The notes beneath the pieces were generated by a model. The model was not told the origin of the DNA and did no database searches. It saw only the letters and a list, made by a program, of their open reading frames with translations. Below are positions 33,255-40,847 of a stretch of 64,000 nucleotides of DNA, piece after piece. A program made the position numbers and the translations under genes. Every line of letters starts with the position of its first letter. Position 1 is the stretch's first letter. The DNA is from Bog-756 sp963756515 (GTDB lineage Bacteria; Actinomycetota; Acidimicrobiia; Acidimicrobiales; RAAP-2), in contig CAVWNV010000002.1 in the NCBI GenBank assembly GCA_963756515.1, forward strand, positions 62,001 through 126,000, read 5' to 3'.

Positions 33255-34454
33255 TCACTTGAAGTCGAGGTCGTAGAGCTTGATGGCGTTGCCCCGCACG
33301 ATCTTGTAGACCTGCTCGTCGCTGAGGTCCTTCATCTGCTTCTCGGCGATCTGGCGGGTGTTGGGCCAGGTCGAGTCGGAGTGGGGGTAGTCGGACTCGT
33401 AGGTGATGTTGTCGACCCCGATCGACTCGACGTTCTTGAGGCCGAAGGCATCGTCGAAGAAGCAGCCGTAGATCTGGCGGTGGAAGTAGGTGGACGGGGG
33501 CTCGGGGACGATGTCGGCCACGCCGCCCCAACCCCGGTTCTCCTCCCAGACATTGTCGGCCCGCTCCAGGATGTATGGGATCCAGCCGATCTGACCTTCG
33601 GCGTACGCCAACTTGAGCTCGGGGAATCGCACCAGCACCCCCGAGAACATGAAGTCGACCATGGAGTAGGTGGCGTTGGAGTGGGTCAGGGTCGATCCGA
33701 CTGCCGGCGGCGCGTCCGCCGACGTCGAGGGCATCTTGGACGACGAGCCGATGTGCATGTTGATCACCGTGTTGGTCTCCTCGCACGCCCGGAAGAACGG
33801 GTCCCAGTAGTGGTCGGGATCGTGCACGGACGGAAGTCCGAGGAAAGGGGGGATCTCGCTGAAGCAGACGGCGCGCACGCCCCGCTCGGCATTGCGGCGC
33901 ACCTCGGCCGCGGCCAGCTCGGCGTCCCACAGCGGGACGATCGTCAGCGGGATGAGGCGACCCTTGGCCTCGGGACCGCACCACTCCTCGACCATCCAGT
34001 CGTTGTAGGCCTTCACGCACAGCAGGGCCAGCTCCTTGTCCTGGGCCTCGGTGAAGGTCTGGCCGCAGAAGCGGGGGAAGGTCGGGAAGCACAGCGAGGC
34101 CTCGAGGTGGTTGACGTCCATGTCTTCCAGTCGGGGCTTCACCTCGTAGGAGCCCGGTCTCATGTCCTGGTACGTGACGCCCCGCATGGTCACCTCGTCA
34201 CGAGGCACACCGACCGCCGAGTCGACCCGGAGGAGCGGACGCTTCAGGTCCTCGTAGTACCACCAGTCGGTGGGGAACCCCTCGGAACCCGGAACCACGG
34301 TGAGCTTGCCACCCACGAAGGTGATCTCTCCCATCGGAGCCCGCACGATTCGGGGGCCCACGTCGTGGTACTTCTTCGGGAGGCGGTCCATCCACACGTT
34401 GGGAGGCTCCACCACGTGGTCGTCTACGGAGATGATCCAGGGCATGTCGGACAT
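33255..34454 (-). CDS. amidohydrolase-2 family protein
   Basis: A 399-residue TIM-barrel metal hydrolase/decarboxylase of the PF04909 family. It opens with MPWIISVDDHVVEPPNVW, where the Asp-His pair replaces the usual HxH metal motif; VINMHIGSSSKM gives the middle His, and ITYESDYPHSDSTWP the metal Asp near the C-terminus. Members decarboxylate or hydrolyse aromatic or acyl intermediates, and this group often accompanies FadE-type genes. Heads the operon; an imperfect palindrome lies 22 bp upstream of its start. Confidence 0.88.
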   Translation of the reverse strand: MSDMPWIISVDDHVVEPPNVWMDRLPKKYHDVGPRIVRAPMGEITFVGGKLTVVPGSEGFPTDWWYYEDLKRPLLRVDSAVGVPRDEVTMRGVTYQDMRPGSYEVKPRLEDMDVNHLEASLCFPTFPRFCGQTFTEAQDKELALLCVKAYNDWMVEEWCGPEAKGRLIPLTIVPLWDAELAAAEVRRNAERGVRAVCFSEIPPFLGLPSVHDPDHYWDPFFRACEETNTVINMHIGSSSKMPSTSADAPPAVGSTLTHSNATYSMVDFMFSGVLVRFPELKLAYAEGQIGWIPYILERADNVWEENRGWGGVADIVPEPPSTYFHRQIYGCFFDDAFGLKNVESIGVDNITYESDYPHSDSTWPNTRQIAEKQMKDLSDEQVYKIVRGNAIKLYDLDFK

Positions 34455-34475
34455 GTGGCCGAGTGTACCGCCTGG

Positions 34476-34492
34476 TCTGACGGTGCATCAGA
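34476..34492. promoter_or_regulatory. imperfect palindrome upstream of the catabolic operon
   Basis: TCTGACGGTGCATCAGA matches in 12 of 16 flanking positions and keeps the CTGAC-N5-(G/A)TCAG spacing seen at 28355-28373. It lies 22 bp upstream of the amidohydrolase start. A TetR regulator from this window or elsewhere could bind it. Confidence 0.42.
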
Positions 34493-34539
34493 AGTCGGCC
34501 CCTCCGGATCTGGTGGCCCGGAGCCGTCATACTTGTGGG

Positions 34540-34776
34540 ATGGCCAGATCGTGGAACGGCACAGCCGGGTACCACCGGGGATGGACGGGCAGGGACTACC
34601 ACGTAACGGGCGGACACGAAGCCGAGGCCAAGGCCGAACAGGAAGCGAAGAAGCCCAATCGTGTCGGCGTGTGGGTTCTCCGAAAGCTGGGCTACGCGGG
34701 GGCGGAGCCCGAGCCGCCCCACCGGGCTCCCCATCACGGCGCTCCTTCTCACCCGAGGTCGCCCCACCCCGAGTAG
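34540..34776 (+). CDS. possible small protein, 78 residues
   Basis: A short frame starting MARSWNGTAGYHRGWTGRDY and continuing through a Lys/Glu-rich helix (HEAEAKAEQEAKKPNRVGVWVLRKLGY) to a Pro/His-rich tail. No family recognised and no good ribosome-binding site, but the helical middle is unlike random high-GC sequence. It lies in the 467-bp region between the amidohydrolase and the HNH gene. An inverted repeat CTGATT/AATCAG is at 34801-34830, after it. Confidence 0.35.
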   Translation: MARSWNGTAGYHRGWTGRDYHVTGGHEAEAKAEQEAKKPNRVGVWVLRKLGYAGAEPEPPHRAPHHGAPSHPRSPHPE

Positions 34777-34921
34777 AGATCCGGTTCGACGGGATCTGGC
34801 CTGATTTCCTACAAAATCCCAGGTAATCAGCTCTGTCGACCGGCTCCCCCGGGGTCGGCCCCTCCGGTCCGGTCTCGTCTGGTCTTTTCTGCCTGATACA
34901 CCCTCCTGGGATGCTGTCCCC

Positions 34922-36370
34922 ATGGCACCGGCAGCCTCCACCAAGACCACGGCCACCAAGACCGCCTCGGCCGAGGCGTTGGAGTCCGCCGTCGAGACGC
35001 TGGCCTCGTTCGTCTCGTCCTTCGAGCCGGAGCGGTACTCGGGGGAGGACGCCGCCGCCCTGGTCAGGGTGTTCGCCCACGGGAAGCGGCTGTGTTCGGC
35101 CGGGGAGACCCTGGCCGCCACCCGGGCCGCCCGGTGCCATCCCAATGTGGCCACGGGTCACCGGACCCCGGCCGAATGGCTGGCCGCCACCACCGGGGAC
35201 TCGGTGGGGGACGCCATCTCCCTGTTGAAGCTGGGAGAGGCCCTGTCGGACCAGCCCGGGGTGGACGGGGCCCTGCGGGAGGGGAAGCTGACCCCGAGGA
35301 GGGCCACACTGGTGTCCGATGCCGTCCGGGTCAACCCCGCCGCCGAGGGTGACCTGGTGGAAGGGGCTGCCACCGACACCATGCCCACCCTGAAGAAGAA
35401 GTGCCTGCGGGCCACGTCGGAGGGACGCTCACCGGCCGAGCAGGCCCGCCACCACCACCAGCTGCACCAGAACCGGCGGTGCCGGACCTACACCGACGGT
35501 GAGGGGGCCCTCCGGCTCGAGGCCGTCCTGGCCCCGGTGACCGGAGCCGAACTGGTGGCCGCCCTGGACACCCAGGTCGACCGCATCTTCCGGGCCGCCA
35601 CCGGGTCCGGGGAGTACGAGTCCCCCGACGCCTACCGGGCCGACGCCCTGGTGGCCCTGGTCACCGGACGGGGGATCCTCGGCCCACCCGGGCGGAACCG
35701 GACCCGAAACAAGACCGGAAGCGACTCCGGTGTCGATGACGGTTCCGGTTCGGGTGATGCCACCGCCGACGCCGATTCTGGAACTGACACCGGCACCGGC
35801 ACTGGCACCGGCTCCGGCACCGGCTCCCGGGGCCGGGGCCCGGGCACCCAGATCATCGTCCGCACCGACCTGTCGGCCCTGCGCCGGGGCCACACCCGAC
35901 CCGGTGAGGTGTGTGAGATCGAGGGTCTGGGCCCGATCCCGGTGGACGAGGCCATCGCCACCATGGGCCGGGCCCTGTGCCACCTGGTCGTCACCAACGG
36001 GGTGGACGTGACCACCATCAGCCGGATGGGACGCAACATCCCCCTCCCGTTGGCCCTGGCCCTGCTGGAACGGGACCGGACCTGTGTGGTGCCGGGCTGT
36101 GACGTGACCAAGGGATTGGAGTTCGACCACTGGCAGGTGGACTACGCCCAGGGGGGCACCGTCTCCATGGACAACCTGGCCCGCCTGTGTAGGCACCACC
36201 ACCGGCTCAAGACCCACCAGGGGTTCCGTCTCATGGGAGGACCCGGACAGTGGGAGTTCGTGGCCCCTGACACCCCGAAGAAGCCCACGCGCAAGGGACG
36301 ACCCAAGCGAACGGGAAAGCCCCCTCCCCCCACCGACCCCGGACCGAGACCGTTCACCGACCGGGAGTGA
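34922..36370 (+). CDS. DUF222/HNH endonuclease domain protein (13E12-type)
   Basis: A 482-residue protein of the actinobacterial DUF222-HNH family, the group that includes the REP13E12 proteins of Mycobacterium tuberculosis. The DUF222 helical domain spans about residues 35-250. A low-complexity Gly/Thr/Ser/Asp linker (about 260-305) separates it from the HNH nuclease (RDRTCVVPGC, LEFDHWQVDYAQGG, NLARLCRHHHRLKTHQGF), which has the two zinc-binding Cys and the catalytic His. The C-terminus is Lys/Pro-rich. Copies are usually numerous and may be mobile or defence-related; function unproven. Confidence 0.88.
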   Translation: MAPAASTKTTATKTASAEALESAVETLASFVSSFEPERYSGEDAAALVRVFAHGKRLCSAGETLAATRAARCHPNVATGHRTPAEWLAATTGDSVGDAISLLKLGEALSDQPGVDGALREGKLTPRRATLVSDAVRVNPAAEGDLVEGAATDTMPTLKKKCLRATSEGRSPAEQARHHHQLHQNRRCRTYTDGEGALRLEAVLAPVTGAELVAALDTQVDRIFRAATGSGEYESPDAYRADALVALVTGRGILGPPGRNRTRNKTGSDSGVDDGSGSGDATADADSGTDTGTGTGTGSGTGSRGRGPGTQIIVRTDLSALRRGHTRPGEVCEIEGLGPIPVDEAIATMGRALCHLVVTNGVDVTTISRMGRNIPLPLALALLERDRTCVVPGCDVTKGLEFDHWQVDYAQGGTVSMDNLARLCRHHHRLKTHQGFRLMGGPGQWEFVAPDTPKKPTRKGRPKRTGKPPPPTDPGPRPFTDRE

Positions 36371-36499
36371 ACCCGGCCGGTGCTTCGATCCTGGTCACCG
36401 GCGATGCACCGTTTCCGCCGCGGCGATCCATAGCATGAGCCGCTAGTCCCAGAGTTCCGCGTCGGGGAATCTCAGAGCCGAAATGAGCGGGGGTAGCGT

Positions 36500-37378
36500 G
36501 TGGTCGCATTGGCTGTTGTCCTCAGTGTCGTCGTCGGGCTGTTGGCCGTCCTCGTGGCTGGGCTCCTCCGCAGTCACGCCGACATCCTGAGAGCACTGCA
36601 CGATCTGGGCGTGGGAGTGGGGGAGCCGGCCGGTAACGGGGACGCCCACCATGGTCACGCTGAGCGGCGCCGAGGTGGGGCCGACGCTCAGGGGTCGGAC
36701 CCGGTCCCGGTACCGCTGACGATGGGTCCGCCTCTGCCCGGTGAACGCAGTTCGACCTCGGCGCCAACCGTCGTCGGAGTGGATCCTCGCGGTGGTGCGC
36801 TGGCGGTGACGGTCACGGGCAACGACCACCTCACCCTCCTGGCTTTCCTCTCCTCGGGATGCGCCACCTGTGCCGGATTCTGGGATGCCTTCCGCTCGCC
36901 CGATCAGTTGGGGCTGTCACCGCGCATCCGTCTGGTGGTTGTCACCAAGGGACCCGACATGGAGATTCCGGCCGAGGTGGCGGCCCAGGCGACACGAGGT
37001 GTCTCGGTGGTGATGTCCACCGACGCCTGGGGCGACTACGAGGTCCCCGGATCCCCTTTCTTCGTGCTCATCGACGGTGCTTCGGGCCGTCGCATCGGTG
37101 AGGGGGTGGCGAACCGGTTCGAACAGGTGGTCGAGCTGGTCCGGCGAGCCGAGGCCGACGCCAGGGTGTTCTCGCTGGGCAGCACGAGCCGCGGCTACGC
37201 CGAAGGCCTCGACGGTCCCGAGCGCGAGCTGGACAACGACCATGAGTTGATGAGCGCGGGCATCATGCCCGGCGACCCGAGCCTCTACCCGACATCGCTC
37301 GACGAGATCTACGGTCGCGCGGTGGGGGCGGAGGGACGGGAGGACGTCGACCGATCCGCCATCAGGAAGGCGGGCTGA
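36500..37378 (+). CDS. membrane-anchored thioredoxin-like protein (MauD-like)
   Basis: A 292-residue protein. One N-terminal helix (ALAVVLSVVVGLLAVLVAGLL) anchors it, followed by a poorly conserved linker and a thioredoxin-like domain (about residues 100-220) whose active site reads LAFLSSGCATCAGFW (Cys-Ala-Thr-Cys). A cis-Pro segment is seen as EVPGSPFFVLID. The topology suggests an extracytoplasmic redox protein that reduces or forms disulfides in exported substrates, as proposed for MauD. GTG start with GGGGG upstream. First gene of a five-gene module; the next start follows 2 bp later. Confidence 0.8.
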   Translation: MVALAVVLSVVVGLLAVLVAGLLRSHADILRALHDLGVGVGEPAGNGDAHHGHAERRRGGADAQGSDPVPVPLTMGPPLPGERSSTSAPTVVGVDPRGGALAVTVTGNDHLTLLAFLSSGCATCAGFWDAFRSPDQLGLSPRIRLVVVTKGPDMEIPAEVAAQATRGVSVVMSTDAWGDYEVPGSPFFVLIDGASGRRIGEGVANRFEQVVELVRRAEADARVFSLGSTSRGYAEGLDGPERELDNDHELMSAGIMPGDPSLYPTSLDEIYGRAVGAEGREDVDRSAIRKAG

Positions 37379-37380
37379 CC

Positions 37381-37893
37381 GTGGCGACCCTGCAGGCCCA
37401 CGGGATCGCCGCGCCCCTGCCGACCGGATTCGAGGGCCGAATCTTCATCCGACCCACCGTCGGCTCCGAGGTGCCCTATCCGGTGGCGAACTTCGCCACG
37501 TTCGCCCTTCCCGCCGAGATGGGGGACTTCGGGGGCGGGGCCGTCAACCTGATGAGCTCGACCGACATCTTCGCCACCCTGTTCGAGTACGGGCCCGAGA
37601 GCGTGGGCACGCCGCTCTTCGCCCGACAGGGCATGCCGCGGTCGTTGACGCCCGACGACTTCCGCCCCTATCTCCTCCGGCGTGGTCTGAACGGTCAGTC
37701 CGGAACCCAATGGTTCTTCACCGAGTCCGGTCGACCGTTCACGCTCTATGTGGTTCTGGGGAGCCACTCGATGCGGAATCAGCTGGTTCCCCGGGTCAAC
37801 CAGCTCATCGGGGGCCTGGCCGTGGACTCGTCCGGCGTTCCCACCGCCTCGTCGACTGGACTTGCCAGCGCGGCCGGAGCACCGTGGAACTGA
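37381..37893 (+). CDS. unrecognised 170-residue protein of the redox module
   Basis: A soluble-looking protein with no signal peptide, no cysteine and no family I recognise. Conserved-looking blocks are GFEGRIFIRPTVG, NFATFALPAEMGDFGGGAVNLM, FATLFEYGPESVGTPLFARQGMP and GTQWFFTESGRPFTLYVVLGSH. It starts at GTG 37381 directly after the thioredoxin-like gene and overlaps the next gene by 10 bp, so it is part of the operon. Possibly a cytoplasmic assembly or quality-control factor; this is a guess from position. Confidence 0.75.
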   Translation: MATLQAHGIAAPLPTGFEGRIFIRPTVGSEVPYPVANFATFALPAEMGDFGGGAVNLMSSTDIFATLFEYGPESVGTPLFARQGMPRSLTPDDFRPYLLRRGLNGQSGTQWFFTESGRPFTLYVVLGSHSMRNQLVPRVNQLIGGLAVDSSGVPTASSTGLASAAGAPWN

Positions 37894-38453
37894 TCGGTCC
37901 GTACCTGGCCGCGTGCGGCTTGCTGGTGGTGGCCGGGGTGGCCAAGGCCCTCCGACCCGAGGACACGGCCCGGGCCCTGGGTGCTTCCCTCGCGGTGCGG
38001 ATGTCGCGTCGTCAGCTGACGACGGCGGTGCGGATCGGATCCGGCGCCGAGGGCCTCCTCGGGGTTGTGGCCCTGGCCTTCCCCCGACCGGTGCCGGCGG
38101 CTCTGGTGGCCCTCTCCTATGCCGCCTTCGCCGTCTTCGTCGCCTATGCCCGGGCCCGGGGTGGCGCCATCGCCAGTTGCGGATGCTTTGGCACGCCCGA
38201 CACGCCGGCGACGTGGGCGCACGTGGTCGTCGACGCGGCACTGGCGGTGTCGGCTGCCACCGTGGCCTGGGCCGCGTCCACGGGCGATGTGTGGACCGTC
38301 CTCTCCCGGCAGCCGGTCCACGGTCTGCCCTTGGTCATCGCCAGCGCGTTCGCCGGCTGGCTGGCCTATCTGGTCATGGCCGTCCTGGCCTCACTGAAGG
38401 CGGCCAGAAGTCTGGTGGGTATCTCCTTCGATCCGAAACTCATCGGCCGGTGA
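37884..38453 (+). CDS. MauE/DoxX-family redox-associated membrane protein
   Basis: A 189-residue protein with four membrane helices: IGPYLAACGLLVVAGVAKAL, GLLGVVALAFPRP, AALVALSYAAFAVFVAYARA and a final one, followed by a fifth hydrophobic stretch. A CGCFG motif (IASCGCFGTPDTPATWAHVVVDAAL) faces the helix end, as in MauE-like proteins that pair with thioredoxin partners. Predicted role: electron transfer across the membrane to the thioredoxin-like protein. The GTG at 37884 overlaps the preceding gene and the stop overlaps the next GTG (GTGA). Confidence 0.8.
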   Translation: MELIGPYLAACGLLVVAGVAKALRPEDTARALGASLAVRMSRRQLTTAVRIGSGAEGLLGVVALAFPRPVPAALVALSYAAFAVFVAYARARGGAIASCGCFGTPDTPATWAHVVVDAALAVSAATVAWAASTGDVWTVLSRQPVHGLPLVIASAFAGWLAYLVMAVLASLKAARSLVGISFDPKLIGR

Positions 38454-39844
38454 GCCCTGCGTTGGTCGAACGGGCCTCGACCTTTCTCGAGTCGAGGCTG
38501 TCACGGCGCAGCTTCATCAACCGTTCGGCCTATGTGGGAAGCGCGGTGGCCATCGGATCCGGCCTCGACCTGGTGCTGAAGCCGGGGACGGCGTACGCCC
38601 AGATCTGCAGCTGCGGCAACAGCAACTGTGACTGTGGTTCGACCTGTTGCGCGGGATTCACCGAGTTCTGCTGCTCGGTGAACGGGGGCTACAACTACTG
38701 CCCCAGCAACACCATGATGGGCGGCTGGTGGAAGGCCGACAACTCCTCCTACTGCGGCGGGCCCCGTTACTACATGGACTGCAACGCCACCTGCGCCTGC
38801 ACCACGGGATGCGGCGACGGCTTCGGCTTCTGCGAGCCGGGTTGCGACGGGGTCACCTGTGGCTGCGGACCCGACGGCTGCAACTCGTACGTGACCGGTT
38901 GCTTCCAGTTCCGTTATGGACAGTGCAACCAGCAGATCGACTGCATCGGCCGGATCGTCTGCCGTGTGGTGGCCTGCGTCCCCCCCTGGGAGATCGATCC
39001 GACCTGCACCACCACCAACGCCGAGGACGACGGTACGGCCGAGCAGAACGCCCCGTGCTGGACGCCGGCATTCCCGGCGCCGCCGTGCTCGTCTCCCTTG
39101 ACCAACTGCCAGACCGTGGGCATGGCGCCCAGTGTCGACGCCGCCGGCTACGGCCTCCTCACGGCCTTCGGCAAGATGATCCCGTACGGAGACTTCCCCA
39201 GCGACGGTGACGAATCGGGGGTGTCCCTGGCCCAGCCCATGGTGGGGATGACCGTCCGCCGATCCGGTGGGTACTACTTCGTGGCCGCCGACGGCGGCAT
39301 CTTCTCGTTCGGAGGTGCACCGTTCTTCGGCTCGATGGGTGGCCGGCACCTCAATCGGCCCATGGTGGGCATGGCCGGTACGCCCACCGGCAACGGCTAC
39401 TGGTGCGTGGCCTCCGACGGCGGCATCTTCACCTTCGGCGACGCCCAGTTCTTCGGCTCCATGGGTGGCCAGCACCTCAATCAACCCATCGTCGGCATGA
39501 CCGCCACGCCCACCGGCAACGGCTACTGGTGCGTGGCCTCCGACGGCGGCATCTTCACCTTCGGCGACGCCCAGTTCTTCGGTTCGATGGGTGGCCAGCA
39601 TCTCAACCGGCCGGTCGTCGGCATGGCGGTGACGCCCACCGGCAACGGCTACTGGTGCGTGGCCGCCGACGGCGGCATCTTCTCCTTCGGCGACGCCCAG
39701 TTCTTCGGCTCCATGGGTGGCCAGCATCTCAACCAGCCGATCGTCGGGATGGCCTCACCCCTGTCGAGCCAGGGGTACTGGCTCGTAGCCGAGGACGGCG
39801 GGATCTTCACCTTCAACACCGGCTTCTACGGATCGGCCGGCTAG
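38450..39844 (+). CDS. Tat-exported cysteine-rich (MauA-like) protein fused to GYW repeats
   Basis: A 464-residue exported protein. A twin-arginine signal (SRRSFINR, Arg19-Arg20; hydrophobic core about 28-42; likely cleavage after AYA50) leads into residues 51-220, which contain 28 cysteines and resemble the methylamine dehydrogenase light chain: CPSNTMMGGWW aligns with the CPPGT...W region holding the first tryptophan of TTQ, with Trp180 in CVPPWEID a candidate second. Five GYW repeat units (starting 274, 316, 358, 400, 442) form the C-terminal half. Tat export of a multi-disulfide protein fits the flanking redox genes. TTQ formation is unproven. Confidence 0.78.
   Translation: MSPALVERASTFLESRLSRRSFINRSAYVGSAVAIGSGLDLVLKPGTAYAQICSCGNSNCDCGSTCCAGFTEFCCSVNGGYNYCPSNTMMGGWWKADNSSYCGGPRYYMDCNATCACTTGCGDGFGFCEPGCDGVTCGCGPDGCNSYVTGCFQFRYGQCNQQIDCIGRIVCRVVACVPPWEIDPTCTTTNAEDDGTAEQNAPCWTPAFPAPPCSSPLTNCQTVGMAPSVDAAGYGLLTAFGKMIPYGDFPSDGDESGVSLAQPMVGMTVRRSGGYYFVAADGGIFSFGGAPFFGSMGGRHLNRPMVGMAGTPTGNGYWCVASDGGIFTFGDAQFFGSMGGQHLNQPIVGMTATPTGNGYWCVASDGGIFTFGDAQFFGSMGGQHLNRPVVGMAVTPTGNGYWCVAADGGIFSFGDAQFFGSMGGQHLNQPIVGMASPLSSQGYWLVAEDGGIFTFNTGFYGSAG
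39269..39841 (+). repeat. 126-bp tandem coding repeats, nearly identical
   Basis: Units begin at 39269, 39395, 39521, 39647 and 39773 (last partial), each encoding 42 residues of the type GYWCVASDGGIFTFGDAQFF followed by GSMGGQHLN. Units 2-4 are almost identical at the DNA level, which points to recent duplication or gene conversion and to possible copy-number variation. Confidence 0.9.
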
Positions 39845-39887
39845 ACACCATGCCGTCACCGCCGCGATCTTCACGGAAGAGGTCCCG

Positions 39888-40760
39888 ATGACCGACTGCA
39901 TCACCTTCCTGGCCTTCATGGTGGCCGCCGCGGCCGCGGTGCGATCCACGTGGTCGCCCTGTGGGCTGTCGATGCTCTCGACCATCACTCCCATCAGCGA
40001 GCGGTCCAAGGGCCACACCTACCGATCGACGGCCACCTGGTTCGTGGTCGGCGCCACGGCGGGTGGATGCACGCTTGGCGGTGTGATGGCCCTGATGGCC
40101 CTGGCCCTCCGCGGTGTCGGCCTGTCGCCGACCGGGGCCGGCTCGACGGCACTGCTCGCCGCCTTGGTGGCAGCGTCGTCCGACGCCGATGTGCTGGGGG
40201 TGCACCTGCCCGTTCATCGGCGACAGGTGAACGAGCGCTGGCTCGACCACTACCGGGCCTGGGTCTACGGCGCCGGCTTCGGCTGGCAGATCGGGACCGG
40301 TCTGGCCACCTACATCACCACTGCCGCCGTGTACCTGATGATCGTGCTCGGCTCCCTCCCCGGGAGTCCGATCCTGGCTCTGGCGGTGGGCACGGCCTTC
40401 GGAGCCTTCCGTGGCCTGGCCGTGCTGCTGACCCGCAACCTGGTCCATCCCTCCGACCTGCTGGCCTTCCACCGCCGTCTGATCCGGATCGGTCCGGCGG
40501 TGGGCCGGGTCGTCATCGGGGTCGAGTTGGCCACGGCCGCGGCGGCGGCGGTCTGGTTGCGGGCCCCGTGGGCCGCCGCCCTCGTGGTCGGCGCGGCACT
40601 GGTGGCCGTGCTCTTGTCCGCACGCCGACGGCACCAGGGCCGGGCTCCCTCCGGGACCTGCGTGGTGCCGACCGGGGCCACCCGGGGTGCAGGGCTGGAT
40701 GCCGGACGGTCGGGGCCGGAGGGGCTCGTGGTCCAGGGAGCCGGTGGGCGCTCCGGCTGA
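39888..40760 (+). CDS. membrane protein with TWSPCG motif
   Basis: A 290-residue protein with about six membrane helices. The N-terminal helix is followed by RSTWSPCGLSMLSTITPISE, a Pro-Cys-Gly segment reminiscent of the SPC motif of CcdA/DsbD-type electron carriers, though only one Cys of a pair is evident here (others at Cys4 and in GGCTLGG). The C-terminal 45 residues are cytoplasmic and polar. GAAGAGG lies 5 nt before the ATG, 43 bp after the Cys-rich protein gene. Likely the last gene of the redox module; function inferred from motif and position. Confidence 0.72.
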   Translation: MTDCITFLAFMVAAAAAVRSTWSPCGLSMLSTITPISERSKGHTYRSTATWFVVGATAGGCTLGGVMALMALALRGVGLSPTGAGSTALLAALVAASSDADVLGVHLPVHRRQVNERWLDHYRAWVYGAGFGWQIGTGLATYITTAAVYLMIVLGSLPGSPILALAVGTAFGAFRGLAVLLTRNLVHPSDLLAFHRRLIRIGPAVGRVVIGVELATAAAAAVWLRAPWAAALVVGAALVAVLLSARRRHQGRAPSGTCVVPTGATRGAGLDAGRSGPEGLVVQGAGGRSG

Positions 40761-40771
40761 CCGCTGGGCGT

Positions 40772-40786
40772 CGGCACCGGGTGCCG
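40772..40786. terminator. hairpin between convergent genes
   Basis: CGGCAC and GTGCCG form a 6-bp stem with a 3-nt loop in the 87-bp gap between the SPCG membrane-protein gene and the convergent Lgt-like gene. It may end the redox-module transcript. No T run. Confidence 0.4.
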
Positions 40787-40847
40787 TGGCTAGGAATGGA
40801 CGGATCCCTGTCCCGGTCCCGCCGCCCGGGACTGTCAATCGATGGGA

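Noticed and set aside
38501..39727. A 408-codon minus-strand frame opposite the Cys-rich repeat protein
   Set aside because: Its repeats mirror the GYW repeats on the other strand. The plus strand has a Tat signal, ordered domains and operon context.
39269..39841. Regular repeats that might be taken for a CRISPR array
   Set aside because: Units are contiguous, 126 bp, in frame and encode a known surface repeat. There are no spacers and no cas genes.
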